Assembly: GCF_010104355.1 (NCBI RefSeq)
Contig: NZ_CP044972.1
Coordinates: 3,658,001-3,722,000 of the forward strand
Length of the DNA stretch: 64,000 nucleotides
Direction: 5' to 3'
DNA from: Hydrogenophaga sp. PBL-H3
GTDB lineage: Bacteria; Pseudomonadota; Gammaproteobacteria; Burkholderiales; Burkholderiaceae_C
Below are positions 26,401 to 34,133 of the stretch, piece after piece. Below the pieces are notes generated by a model. That model did no database searches. It was given only the letters and a program-made list of their open reading frames with translations, and had not been told where the DNA came from. The number at the start of each line of letters is the position of its first letter. The stretch's first letter is position 1. The position numbers and the translations under genes were made by a program.

Positions 26401-27069
26401 TCAGAAGGGGATAACGCTCAAAAAGAACCGTGCCAACCAGCCAATTGCCATCGCTTCGCCCTGCGCGCCGCGTCCGCGCGACTCCACGCGCACGTTGGCC
26501 ATCTGGGTCGAGGCAACGGTGTTGCCGGGCTTGATCTGCTTGGGGTCGACCGTGCCGGAGAAGCGCAGCACGTCCACGTTCTGGTTCACCCCGATCTGTT
26601 TTTCGCCCACCACGACCAGGTGGCCGTTGGGCAGCACCTCTTGCACGGTGGTGGTGATCGAGCCCGAGAAGGTGTTGTTGTTCTGGTTCTTGCCGTCGCC
26701 GGAGAAGCTGTTCTCCGACTGCGCGCCCAGCTTGAGCTTGTCCAGCAGCGGTGCCTTGAGGAAGGGGAAGCCCGAGACACCGGCCGAGATGTCGGCGCTG
26801 CGGTCGATCGAGGCCGACGAGGTCTGGCTGGCGTTCAGGCGCTCGGTGATCTGCACCGTGAGCGTGTCGCCGGGCATGCGCGCGCGCGGGTCTTCAAACG
26901 CGGGCCGGTAGCTGGCGGCCTGGAACAGGCCCCCGCTGGGCACCGCACTGACCGGCGCGGCCTGCACGTAGCGCACCGGCTGCACCGGCTCCAGGTCAAC
27001 CTTGGAGCTCATGGTTTCGCAACCGCTGGCGAGCACGGCAAGAGTCAGCACACAGACGAGACGCAACAT
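26401..27069 (-). CDS. flgH: Flagellar L-ring lipoprotein FlgH
   Basis: 222-residue outer-membrane L-ring subunit. A lipoprotein signal ends in the lipobox VLASGC (Cys17), giving a lipidated N-terminus. Family blocks include RMPGDTLTVQITERLNAS, NNTFSGSITTTVQEVLPNGHLVVVGEKQI, then LRFSGTVDPKQI and GWLARFFL at the end. It lies between flgG and flgI on the minus-strand operon, as usual. Confidence 0.97.
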   Translation of the reverse strand: MLRLVCVLTLAVLASGCETMSSKVDLEPVQPVRYVQAAPVSAVPSGGLFQAASYRPAFEDPRARMPGDTLTVQITERLNASQTSSASIDRSADISAGVSGFPFLKAPLLDKLKLGAQSENSFSGDGKNQNNNTFSGSITTTVQEVLPNGHLVVVGEKQIGVNQNVDVLRFSGTVDPKQIKPGNTVASTQMANVRVESRGRGAQGEAMAIGWLARFFLSVIPF

Positions 27070-27089
27070 GGTGGGTTCTCCGTTCAGGA

Positions 27090-27872
27090 TCAGAGCTGGC
27101 TCAGGCGCTGCAGCATCTGGTCGGATGTCTGGATCGCCTTGGAATTCATCTCGTAGGCGCGCTGGGTCTGGATCATGGTCACCAGCTCCTGCACCACGTT
27201 GACGTTGGAGGTCTCCACCATGCCCTGCATCACCGTGCCCAGGCCGGCCGAACCGGGTGCGCCGGTGAGAGGGTTGCCCGAGGCCAGGCTCTCGGCAAAC
27301 AGGTTCTGGCCCAGCGGCTCCAGGCCGGCGGCGTTGATGAAGTTGGCGAGTTCGATGTTGCCCACCTGCTGCGGCACGGGGTTGCCAGGCAGCTTGGCGG
27401 TGACGACACCGTCGCTGGAAACGGTGATGCTCTGTGACTCGGCCGGCAGCGTGATGCCGGCGGTGAGCGGGTAACCGCTGGAGGTGACCATGCGGCCCTG
27501 CGCGTCGAGCTGGAAGCTGCCGTCGCGGGTGTAGCCGGTGGTGCCGTCGGGCATCTGCACCTGGAAGAAGCCGCCGCCGTTGACGGCCAGATCGAGCGCA
27601 TTGCCAGACTGCTGCAGGCTGCCCTGCGTGAAGTTGCGCGAGGTGGCCACGGTGCGCACACCCAGACCCACCTGCAGGCCGGTGGGCAGCTCGGCCTGCT
27701 CGGCGGTGTTGGCGCCCACCTGGCGCAGGTTCTGGTACATCAGGTCTTCAAACACCGCCGTGGCGCGCTTGAAGCCGTTGGTGGACACGTTGGCCAGGTT
27801 GTTCGAAATCACGTCCAGCTGCGTCTGCTGCGCCTGCATGCCGGTCTTGGAAATCATCAGCGAGTTGATCAT
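27090..27872 (-). CDS. flgG: Flagellar distal rod protein FlgG
   Basis: 260 residues, the standard length for the distal rod. N-terminal motif SKTGMQAQQTQLDVISNNLA followed by VSTNGFKRA, and C-terminal NVNVVQELVTMIQTQRAYEMNSKAIQTSDQMLQ. The segment TQGSLQQSGNALDLAVNGGGFFQV is highly conserved in this family. It lies between flgF and flgH. Confidence 0.98.
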   Translation of the reverse strand: MINSLMISKTGMQAQQTQLDVISNNLANVSTNGFKRATAVFEDLMYQNLRQVGANTAEQAELPTGLQVGLGVRTVATSRNFTQGSLQQSGNALDLAVNGGGFFQVQMPDGTTGYTRDGSFQLDAQGRMVTSSGYPLTAGITLPAESQSITVSSDGVVTAKLPGNPVPQQVGNIELANFINAAGLEPLGQNLFAESLASGNPLTGAPGSAGLGTVMQGMVETSNVNVVQELVTMIQTQRAYEMNSKAIQTSDQMLQRLSQL

Positions 27873-27897
27873 GGTGTGCTCCGCGAAATTAAGGGGA

Positions 27898-28635
27898 TCA
27901 GCCGTTCATGCTGAGGAGTTGGCTGGCGGTCTTGTCGTTGGTTTCGCCGTTCTGCAGCATGCGCATCTGCACCTCGAACTGGCGGGCCACGGCGATCATT
28001 CCGACCATGGCCTCCATGGGGTTCACGTTGGAGCCTTCGAGCGAGCCGTCCTGCAGCCGGGCCACGTCGCTGGCGGGCAGCGGGTCGCCCTGCGGGCCGC
28101 GGAACAGGCCGTCTTCGCCGCGCTTGAGGCGGTTGTCTGCGTCGGGCAGAACCATCTTGAGCTTGCCCACCTGCTGCGAAGGCTGGTTGCCCACGCGCGT
28201 GCTCACGGTGCCGTCGGCGGCGATGTCCACCCGCGCATTGGCCGGCACCACGATCGGGCCGCCGTCGCCCAGCATGGGCAGGCCCTGGGGGTTGACCAGC
28301 GTGCCGTCCTGGTTGACTTCGAGCGCGCCGGCGCGGGTGTAGGCCTCGGTGCCGTCCAGCCCCTGCACCGCAAAGTAGGCGTTGCCGCGCGCGGCCACGT
28401 CCAGGTTGCGGCCGGTGGAGGTGATGGCGCCGGGTGTGTCGGAGTGGCCGGCGGTGGCTTCGAGCGCAAACACGCGGGTGCTGGCACCGTCGCCGCGCAC
28501 CGGCACGGCGCGGAAGGTGGAGAGTTCGGCACGAAAGCCCGGCGTGGACACGTTGGCCAGGTTGTTGGCCAGCACCGTCTGGCGATGCTGCGCGGCATTG
28601 GCGCCGGTCATCGCGGTGTAGATCATGCGGTCCAT
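27898..28635 (-). CDS. flgF: Flagellar proximal rod protein FlgF
   Basis: 245-residue proximal rod subunit. The N-terminus MDRMIYTAMTGANAAQHRQ is typical, with RNLDVAARGNAYFAVQGLDG in the middle and NVNPMEAMVGMIAVARQFEVQMRML near the C-terminus. The start ATG follows AAGGAG by six bases. It is co-transcribed with flgE and flgG. Confidence 0.97.
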   Translation of the reverse strand: MDRMIYTAMTGANAAQHRQTVLANNLANVSTPGFRAELSTFRAVPVRGDGASTRVFALEATAGHSDTPGAITSTGRNLDVAARGNAYFAVQGLDGTEAYTRAGALEVNQDGTLVNPQGLPMLGDGGPIVVPANARVDIAADGTVSTRVGNQPSQQVGKLKMVLPDADNRLKRGEDGLFRGPQGDPLPASDVARLQDGSLEGSNVNPMEAMVGMIAVARQFEVQMRMLQNGETNDKTASQLLSMNG

Positions 28636-28667
28636 GCGGGGCTCCTTCGTTCAGTTCAGGCTTGCGA

Positions 28668-29882
28668 TCAACGCATGTTCAGCAGGGTGCTGAGAACCTG
28701 GTCTTGCGTCTTGATGGTCTGGGCGTTGGCCTGGTAGGCGCGCTGCGCCGTCATCATGTTGACGAGCTCGGCGGTGAGGTCGACGTTGGAGTCTTCCAGC
28801 GCACCGGAGCGCAGCACGCCGAAGTTGCCAGCGCCAGGTTCGCCGCGCAGCGGGTCGCCCGAGGCGTGGGTGGCTTGCCAGATGCCGTTGCTGCCGGGCG
28901 CCAGGCCCTGCGCATTGCGGAAGTTCACCAGCGCGATCTGGCCGGCCGCGCGTGACTCGCCATTGGAATAACGGCCAACCACCACGCCGTCCTCGTCGAT
29001 CGTGAGACTGGTGAGCTCGCCCGGGCGGTAACCGTCCTGGATGAGGTTGGTGACTGCAAACGCTGTGCCGAACTGCGTGACATCGGACACATCCAGCGTG
29101 GCGTTGAATGTGCCGTTGGCCGAGGTCAGTGCCACGGTGGGCGCGGGCGTGATGGACGCGGGGTTGAGCGTGCCGTCGGCATTGAAGTTGAGCGTGAACG
29201 ACGGGCTGGCGGTGGTGGGCGCGGTTCCGTCACCGCTGGTGTAGACCGTCCAGGTGTTGGCTGCCGTCTTGCGGAAGGCCATGGCCACCGGGATCTCGAC
29301 ACCCTGCGCATCGTGGGCCACCAGCGAGGTGCCGTAGGTGGCCAACGGTACGTTGGGCGTGACCGCGTTCCACACGTCGGCGCGCGTGTCGAGGTTGAAC
29401 TCGGCGGTGATGGCGCTGGTCTGCTGCGCGGGGATCGGACCGCCGGTGGGCAGGTTCAGGGGCTGGGTGTCGAAGCTCAGGCGGTTGCCCTGCGCATCGG
29501 TGGGGTAACCCATGAGGTTGCTGCCATCGTTGGTGACCACGTTGCCCTCGCGATCGAGCTTGAACATGCCGGCACGCGTGTACGCGGTGGAGCCGTTGGG
29601 CTGGGTGAGCTCGAAGAAGCCGTTGCCGTTGATGGCCACATCGAGCTCGTTGCCGGTGACGCTGATGTTGCCCTGCGTGAAGCTCTGCGCCACCGCCGCC
29701 ACGGCCACGCCGATGCCGTTGGCCATGCCACCCGAGGCGTTGACCGAGCTGGCGTAGATCTCGGCGAACTCGGCGCGCGAGCTCTTCATGCCCACGGTGT
29801 TGGAGTTGGCGATGTTGTGGCCGATGACGTCGAGGTTGCGGCTGGCGGCGTTGAGGCCGGAGAGTCCTTGCTGGAATGCCAT
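28668..29882 (-). CDS. flgE: Flagellar hook protein FlgE
   Basis: 404-residue hook subunit. Axial motif GLSGLNAASRNLDVIGHNIANSNTVG at the N-terminus, the conserved QGNISVTGNELDVAINGNGFFEL block, and C-terminal NVDLTAELVNMMTAQRAYQANAQTIKTQDQVL. Variable hook-surface domains occupy the middle. It follows flgD on the operon by 30 bp. Confidence 0.97.
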   Translation of the reverse strand: MAFQQGLSGLNAASRNLDVIGHNIANSNTVGMKSSRAEFAEIYASSVNASGGMANGIGVAVAAVAQSFTQGNISVTGNELDVAINGNGFFELTQPNGSTAYTRAGMFKLDREGNVVTNDGSNLMGYPTDAQGNRLSFDTQPLNLPTGGPIPAQQTSAITAEFNLDTRADVWNAVTPNVPLATYGTSLVAHDAQGVEIPVAMAFRKTAANTWTVYTSGDGTAPTTASPSFTLNFNADGTLNPASITPAPTVALTSANGTFNATLDVSDVTQFGTAFAVTNLIQDGYRPGELTSLTIDEDGVVVGRYSNGESRAAGQIALVNFRNAQGLAPGSNGIWQATHASGDPLRGEPGAGNFGVLRSGALEDSNVDLTAELVNMMTAQRAYQANAQTIKTQDQVLSTLLNMR

Positions 29883-29912
29883 GGTGTTGTCCTTGGGGGT
29901 GATGGAGGCGGG

Positions 29913-30575
29913 TTACAGGAAGGTGGCGACCTGGTCGTAGCCCAGGGTGCTGCCGTCTTGCAGTTGAAGGTTCATGGTGCCGTTGGCAAAGCCCACGGAG
30001 GTCACGGTCTGGCGGCTGTAGGTGGTGGACTTGACGGGCTGGCCACCATCAGATGCTTTCACGCGGAAGCCGGCCACCTGGTTCGGGTCGATCCCGGTGC
30101 CGTCCCAGTTGAACGAGTGCTGGCCTGCGGTGAGCGCGCCGAAATCGAGGGTGTCGAGCACCTCACCGTTCTTGCCTACCACCTCCACCGAGACCTGGCT
30201 GGCGCTGGCGTCCAGGCGCATGGCGCCTTTGCCGATGGTGCCGTCGAAGCCGAGCTTGTTGCTTTCGACCAGCGCCTCGCGGCCGATCAACGAGGTGCCT
30301 TGCAGCGTCTGCATGGAGCCGAACTGCGCCGCCATGCCCTTGAGCGTGGCGTTGAGTTCCTGGATGCCACTGACCGTGTTGATCTGCGCCATCTGGGTCG
30401 TCATCTGCGCGTTGTCCATCGGGTTGAGCGGATCCTGGTTGTTGAGCTGCGCGACCAGCAGCTTGAGGAAGCGGTCCTGCGAGGCAGCCGGGTCCATGTT
30501 GTTCTTGGCCGATGTGCCCGTGGTGCTGCCCACGGTGGTGCCGAGGCTGGAGGTGTCGAGGGGTGTGGCGAACAT
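29913..30575 (-). CDS. flgD: Flagellar hook assembly (capping) protein FlgD
   Basis: 220-residue scaffold that caps the growing hook and is discarded afterwards. The N-terminal block QDRFLKLLVAQLNNQDPLNPMDN is diagnostic, followed by QMTTQMAQINTVSGIQELN and the FlgD Ig/tudor-like C-terminal region with HSFNWDGTG. The ATG at 30575 (MFATPLD) is the real start; the open frame continues upstream only through the flgC gene in another frame. Confidence 0.96.
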   Translation of the reverse strand: MFATPLDTSSLGTTVGSTTGTSAKNNMDPAASQDRFLKLLVAQLNNQDPLNPMDNAQMTTQMAQINTVSGIQELNATLKGMAAQFGSMQTLQGTSLIGREALVESNKLGFDGTIGKGAMRLDASASQVSVEVVGKNGEVLDTLDFGALTAGQHSFNWDGTGIDPNQVAGFRVKASDGGQPVKSTTYSRQTVTSVGFANGTMNLQLQDGSTLGYDQVATFL

Positions 30576-30589
30576 GGGATGTGCTTTCT

Positions 30590-30994
30590 TTATTGACCCA
30601 TCTGCAGCGTCTTGAGCAGCAGCGACTTCGCCGTGTTCATGACCTCGACGTTGTTCTGGTAGGAGCGCGATGCCGAAATCATGTTGACCATTTCTTCCAC
30701 CGGGTTCACGTTGGAATGGTTCACATAGCCTTCGGCGTCGGCGCTGGGGTGGGTGGGGTTGAGTTCGCGGCGCCCGGGAGCCTGGCTCTCGGTGATGTCC
30801 TTGACCTTCACCCCGGCATTGCCCTGGCCACCCATGGGCAGCGTCTGGAACTGGATGTGGCGCGCCTTGTAGGTCTGGCCGTCCGGCCCGGCCACGGCGT
30901 CGGCGTTGGCCAGGTTGCTGGCCACCACGTTGAGGCGCTGGGACTGCGCGCTGACCGCGCTGCCCGACACGTTGAAGATGGAGAACATCGACAT
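30590..30994 (-). CDS. flgC: Flagellar proximal rod protein FlgC
   Basis: 134 residues, normal length. N-terminal FNVSGSAVSAQSQRLNVVASNLANADA and C-terminal NVNPVEEMVNMISASRSYQNNVEVMNTAKSLL are the paired axial-protein helices. It is the second gene of the operon, 17 bp after flgB. Confidence 0.97.
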   Translation of the reverse strand: MSMFSIFNVSGSAVSAQSQRLNVVASNLANADAVAGPDGQTYKARHIQFQTLPMGGQGNAGVKVKDITESQAPGRRELNPTHPSADAEGYVNHSNVNPVEEMVNMISASRSYQNNVEVMNTAKSLLLKTLQMGQ

Positions 30995-31011
30995 GATCGA
31001 TTCCTTTCAAC

Positions 31012-31413
31012 TCATTGGCCTTGAATGGCGCTGAGCATGGTCTTGACGTGGGAATTGATGAACCGCAGCGTGGACTCGTAGCGCACGCTGTTGTCCACGA
31101 AGCTGGCGCGCTCGCGGTCGAGGTCGACCGAGTTGCCGTCCTGGCTGGCCTGGGTCTGCACGGTGTAGGCCAGCTTGGGGTCTTGCGCGCTGGTGGTGCC
31201 CAGTGTCATGTGGCCGGCACTGGTGACGTTCACGCCAGCGCCGCCCTGCATGCCCGAGACATTTTTGAGCGCAGCGGCAAAGTCGAAATCGCGCGCAATG
31301 TACCCAGGGGTGTCGGCGTTGGCGATGTTGCTGGCGATGACCTGCTGGCGCTGTGAGCGCAGCAGCAGGGCGTTGGCATGGAAATCCAGCCGGGCGGTCA
31401 TCTGTTCAAGCAT
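31012..31413 (-). CDS. flgB: Flagellar proximal rod protein FlgB
   Basis: 133-residue proximal rod subunit and first gene of the minus-strand flgBCDEFGHIJKL operon. Motifs: LLRSQRQQVIASNIANADTPGYIARDFDF and, at the C-terminus, SVRYESTLRFINSHVKTMLSAI. The start at 31413 (MLEQMTARLDF) is supported by family similarity; the frame upstream is noncoding. It diverges from flgA. Confidence 0.97.
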   Translation of the reverse strand: MLEQMTARLDFHANALLLRSQRQQVIASNIANADTPGYIARDFDFAAALKNVSGMQGGAGVNVTSAGHMTLGTTSAQDPKLAYTVQTQASQDGNSVDLDRERASFVDNSVRYESTLRFINSHVKTMLSAIQGQ

Positions 31414-31505
31414 GTTCACCTCAAGGCAAGGGTTGCGGGGCGGGTGACTGGCCTTCCTCAGAGGGCACGGACACCGGGGCGTTGAACGAATTATGGAAAT
31501 CTTGA

Positions 31506-31533
31506 GGGTCTTCAATGGCCGGAACAAAGACCC
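31506..31533. promoter_or_regulatory. Inverted repeat in the flgB/flgA divergent promoter
   Basis: GGGTCTT (31506-31512) and AAGACCC (31527-31533) form 7-bp arms around a 14-bp centre, near the middle of the 176-bp gap between flgB and flgA. The size and position would suit an activator such as FlhDC acting on both promoters, but this is a guess from position and symmetry alone. Confidence 0.35.
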
Positions 31534-31589
31534 CTAAAGCGGCCTTTTCCCGGCTTTCCCACAACCGGCGGCGCCCTACAGTGCAGGCC

Positions 31590-32327
31590 ATGCCCACGCT
31601 GCTGCCCTCCTTGTTGTCGCCCCTCACCGCCCGCCTGATTGCCCTGGTGGCGCTGCTGCTGTGCGGCTGGAGCGCACGGGCCAACGAGCCCGCCGCGCTG
31701 GAGAAGATGGCGCACGACTTCCTGACACCCGCCCTGGCCGCCGCCCTGCCCAAAGACGCGGACTCGCCGCTGCGTGCCGAGGTGGTGATGGGCTCGCTCG
31801 ACGCGCGCCTGAAGCTGGCGCCGTGCAACCAGGTCGAGCCCTACCTGCCCCCCGGCACCCGCCTGTGGGGCCGAAGCCGCATCGGCCTGCGCTGCGTGGA
31901 TGGGCCCACACGCTGGAATGTCTTCGTGCCGGTCACGGTGAAAGCCTGGGGGCCGGCCTGGGTGCTCAAGCGCGCGGTGGCCGCGGGCGACGCCCTCACT
32001 CAAGAAGACGCTGAAATCGCCGAAATCGACTGGGCGGAGCAGCGTTCCAGCGTGCTGGCCCTGCCCGAGCGCTGGGTCGGCCAGCTGGCGGCCTTTCCGC
32101 TGACCGCCGGTATGGCGCTGCGCGAGAACATGGTGCGCGTGCCGCAGGCCTTCGCGGCGGGCGCGCAGGTGCGGGTGAGCGGCCAGGGCGGCGGCTTCAG
32201 CATTTCAGCCACTGGCCAGGCGCTCACCGCCGGCATGGTGGGCGAGCCAGCCCGCGTCAAACTGCCGGGCGGGCGGGTCGTCACCGGGGTGGTCCGCGAC
32301 GCCCAGACGGTTGAACTGGCGCTGTGA
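31590..32327 (+). CDS. flgA: Flagellar P-ring assembly chaperone FlgA
   Basis: 245-residue periplasmic protein that helps FlgI assemble into the P-ring. Signal peptide with cleavage near ARA, a SAF domain from about residue 120 (VLKRAVAAGDALTQEDAEIAEIDW) and the C-terminal block ALTAGMVGEPARVKLPGGRVVTGVV, which is strongly conserved in FlgA. The start at 31590 gives a proper signal peptide. First gene of the plus-strand flgA-flgM-flgN group; flgM also has its own promoter. Confidence 0.96.
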   Translation: MPTLLPSLLSPLTARLIALVALLLCGWSARANEPAALEKMAHDFLTPALAAALPKDADSPLRAEVVMGSLDARLKLAPCNQVEPYLPPGTRLWGRSRIGLRCVDGPTRWNVFVPVTVKAWGPAWVLKRAVAAGDALTQEDAEIAEIDWAEQRSSVLALPERWVGQLAAFPLTAGMALRENMVRVPQAFAAGAQVRVSGQGGGFSISATGQALTAGMVGEPARVKLPGGRVVTGVVRDAQTVELAL

Positions 32328-32396
32328 GACGGGCCGGCTTCGCACCGCGGCGCACAGACGGTCGAAAAATCGTGACGAACACCACAAGACTTTGAT

Positions 32397-32423
32397 TAAA
32401 GTTCTCAAACGCCGGGCCGATAC
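32397..32423 (+). promoter_or_regulatory. Sigma-28 (FliA) promoter of flgM
   Basis: TAAAGTTC (32397-32404), an 11-bp spacer, then GCCGATAC (32416-32423). This is almost the consensus TAAAGTTT-N11-GCCGATAA. The start point is expected about 32430, 34 bp before flgM. Sigma-28 control of its own inhibitor is the usual feedback arrangement. Confidence 0.9.
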
Positions 32424-32463
32424 AGTCTGAACAAGGCCCTGACTTCGGGGTTTGGAGCGTGAC

Positions 32464-32784
32464 ATGAAAGTCGATTCATCACCGGATTCCTATATTGGTT
32501 CAGTGGCAGGCGGCCCCCAGAAGGCCACCGCGCCCGCGGCGGCCGAGGCCAGCGCAGCCGCGTCTGTGGCCAGCGCGGGGCAGGCCCAGCCGGGCGTGAC
32601 CGTGACGCTGTCGGCCTCCACCACCGAGGCCCGCTCGGTCTCGGGTGGCGACGTGTTCAACGCCGACAAGGTGGCCTCCATGAAGGCGGCCATTGCCAAC
32701 GGCAGTTTCCAGGTCAACGCCGAAGCCATTGCCGACAAGATGCTGGCCAACGCAGCCGAGATGCTCGGCGGCACGCGCACCTGA
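32464..32784 (+). CDS. flgM: Anti-sigma-28 factor FlgM
   Basis: 106-residue inhibitor that binds FliA in the cytoplasm until it is exported through the finished hook. A low-complexity, Ala/Ser-rich N-terminal half is expected to be disordered. The C-terminal sigma-binding region is recognisable: DVFNADKVASMKAAIANGSFQVNAEAIADKML. The start ATG is preceded by a weak ribosome binding site and lies just after the sigma-28 promoter. Confidence 0.95.
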   Translation: MKVDSSPDSYIGSVAGGPQKATAPAAAEASAAASVASAGQAQPGVTVTLSASTTEARSVSGGDVFNADKVASMKAAIANGSFQVNAEAIADKMLANAAEMLGGTRT

Positions 32785-32810
32785 TTCTTCCCATCCCACA
32801 AGGCTGCCCC

Positions 32811-33176
32811 ATGACCTTTGCAACGACCTCCCACCCCTGGATCGATTCGCTGCAGGTGGAGCTGGACGCGCTCGAAGCCGCACTGGTGCGCGGTGATGCG
32901 CCCGCCGTGGAACTGGCCAGTGCCGCCATGCAGCGGGTGTTGCAGCAAGCCCCCAAGTCCGTCGCCATGGCGCCACCCGGCAGCGACCAGCAGCACGCCT
33001 TGCTGACCGCCGCCGAACGTTTCGCCCGCCTGCGCCAGGCTGTGCTGCGCGCCAACGCCCAGAGCCAGCGCGCCGTGTCCAGCCTGCTGCCCCAGCACAC
33101 ACAGCAACCCACCTACGGCCGCCAGGTCGGCGCACCTTCCATGGGTGGTGCGGGGCGTGCCTTTCTCTCGGCCTGA
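32811..33176 (+). CDS. flgN: FlgN-like flagellar export chaperone
   Basis: 121-residue, mostly helical protein 26 bp downstream of flgM, the standard place of flgN, the chaperone for the hook-junction proteins FlgK and FlgL. The segment LQVELDALEAALVRGDAPAVE and the later LLTAAERFARLRQAVLRANAQSQRA fit the FlgN pattern, but sequence conservation in this family is low. The assignment rests mainly on position and size. It is followed by a terminator. Confidence 0.8.
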   Translation: MTFATTSHPWIDSLQVELDALEAALVRGDAPAVELASAAMQRVLQQAPKSVAMAPPGSDQQHALLTAAERFARLRQAVLRANAQSQRAVSSLLPQHTQQPTYGRQVGAPSMGGAGRAFLSA

Positions 33177-33196
33177 AGCAGATCGCTCGGCTCGGC

Positions 33197-33222
33197 AAAA
33201 ACCGGCTCAGGCCGGTTTTTTT
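33197..33222 (+). terminator. Rho-independent terminator of flgA-flgM-flgN
   Basis: Stem AACCGGC/GCCGGTT (33200-33206 and 33211-33217), 4-nt loop CTCA... and a run of seven T residues. It closes the flgN transcript before bfr. Confidence 0.88.
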
Positions 33223-33287
33223 GTGCCTGAAAAAGGCGCGGGTGACAATCGAGGCCTCACACCCAACCCGACCCAAGGAGCACTCCC

Positions 33288-33764
33288 ATGAAAGGCGACC
33301 CCCAGGCCATCACGCATCTGCAGGCGCAACTCAAGAACGAGCTGACCGCGATCAACCAGTACTTCGTCCACTACCGCATGCTCAAGCACTGGGGCCTGGA
33401 CAAGCTGGCGGCCAAGGAATACGCAGAATCGATCGGTGAAATGAAGCACGCGGACAAGCTCATGGACCGCATCTTCACGCTGGACGGCCTGCCCAACCTG
33501 CAGGACCTGGGCAAGCTGAGCATCGGCGAGGACGTGCCCGAAATCCTCAAGAGCGACCTGGCACTGGAAACCGGCGCGCAGCACACCATCAAGGCCGGCA
33601 TCGCCCACTGCGAAACGGTGCGTGACTACGTCTCGCGCGACCTGCTCCAGGGCATCCTGGACGACACCGAGGAGCACATCGACTTCCTTGAAACCCAGAT
33701 CGACCTGATCGACAAGGTGGGTCTGCAGAACTACCTGCAAAGCCAGATGGGTTCGGTCAGCTGA
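33288..33764 (+). CDS. bfr: Bacterioferritin
   Basis: 158-residue haem-containing iron-storage protein forming 24-mers. The sequence closely follows the E. coli type: MKGDPQAITHLQ, NELTAINQYFVHYRML with the di-iron Glu, IGEMKHADKL with the haem-ligand Met at about residue 52, LPNLQDLGKLSIGEDV, and DDTEEHIDFLETQ carrying the last iron ligands. AAGGAG lies seven bases upstream of the ATG. It sits before the bfd gene, its electron-delivery partner. Confidence 0.97.
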   Translation: MKGDPQAITHLQAQLKNELTAINQYFVHYRMLKHWGLDKLAAKEYAESIGEMKHADKLMDRIFTLDGLPNLQDLGKLSIGEDVPEILKSDLALETGAQHTIKAGIAHCETVRDYVSRDLLQGILDDTEEHIDFLETQIDLIDKVGLQNYLQSQMGSVS

Positions 33765-33798
33765 GGGTGTTCATCCGCTGAGCGGTGTTGCGAGTCTG

Positions 33799-33820
33799 AA
33801 TGCGATTCATTATCATTCGT
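33799..33820. promoter_or_regulatory. Fur box upstream of bfd
   Basis: AATGCGATTCATTATCATTC-GT contains three adjacent NAT-type hexamers; its complement reads GAATGATAATGAATCGC. This is a good match to the Fur operator. It lies 28-49 bp before the bfd start, where it would repress bfd when iron is plentiful and allow iron release from bacterioferritin in scarcity. Confidence 0.75.
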
Positions 33821-33847
33821 TCAGTTTCACGACGCCCGCCCAGCACC

Positions 33848-34066
33848 ATGATCGTTTGCATCTGCCGCCGCATCAGCGACAAGACCATTGCCCACTGCGC
33901 CCGCTCGGGCATGGGGTTTGACGACATCCAGCTCGAACTCGGCGTGGCCACGCAGTGCGGCCAGTGCGAAGGCTGTGCCCGCGCGCTGTGGTCGGAATGC
34001 TCACCGCAGCAAACCGTGGCGCACATCTCGCGCGAGGCGGTAGCGCAGCAGGCGGTGGTGGCCTGA
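33848..34066 (+). CDS. bfd: Bacterioferritin-associated ferredoxin
   Basis: 72-residue [2Fe-2S] protein that passes electrons to bacterioferritin to release stored iron. The four-cysteine pattern is visible: MIVCICRRIS with CxC, and GVATQCGQCEGCARAL. The start at 33848 gives the standard MIVCIC opening; the frame extends upstream through the Fur box and is not coding. It carries its own promoter, as the Fur box indicates, in addition to any read-through from bfr. Confidence 0.95.
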   Translation: MIVCICRRISDKTIAHCARSGMGFDDIQLELGVATQCGQCEGCARALWSECSPQQTVAHISREAVAQQAVVA

Positions 34067-34080
34067 GTCCGGGCACCTCC

Positions 34081-34120
34081 AGACAACAAAAAACCGGCCA
34101 AGGCCGGTTTTTTGTTGTCT
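34081..34120. terminator. Bidirectional terminator, near-perfect 40-bp palindrome
   Basis: Arms AGACAACAAAAAACCGGCC (34081-34099) and the exact inverse (34102-34120) surround two bases. Each strand presents a GC stem followed by six T residues, so it can end bfd (plus) and the liv operon (minus). Confidence 0.93.
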
Positions 34121-34133
34121 GGGCCAGAAGGCT

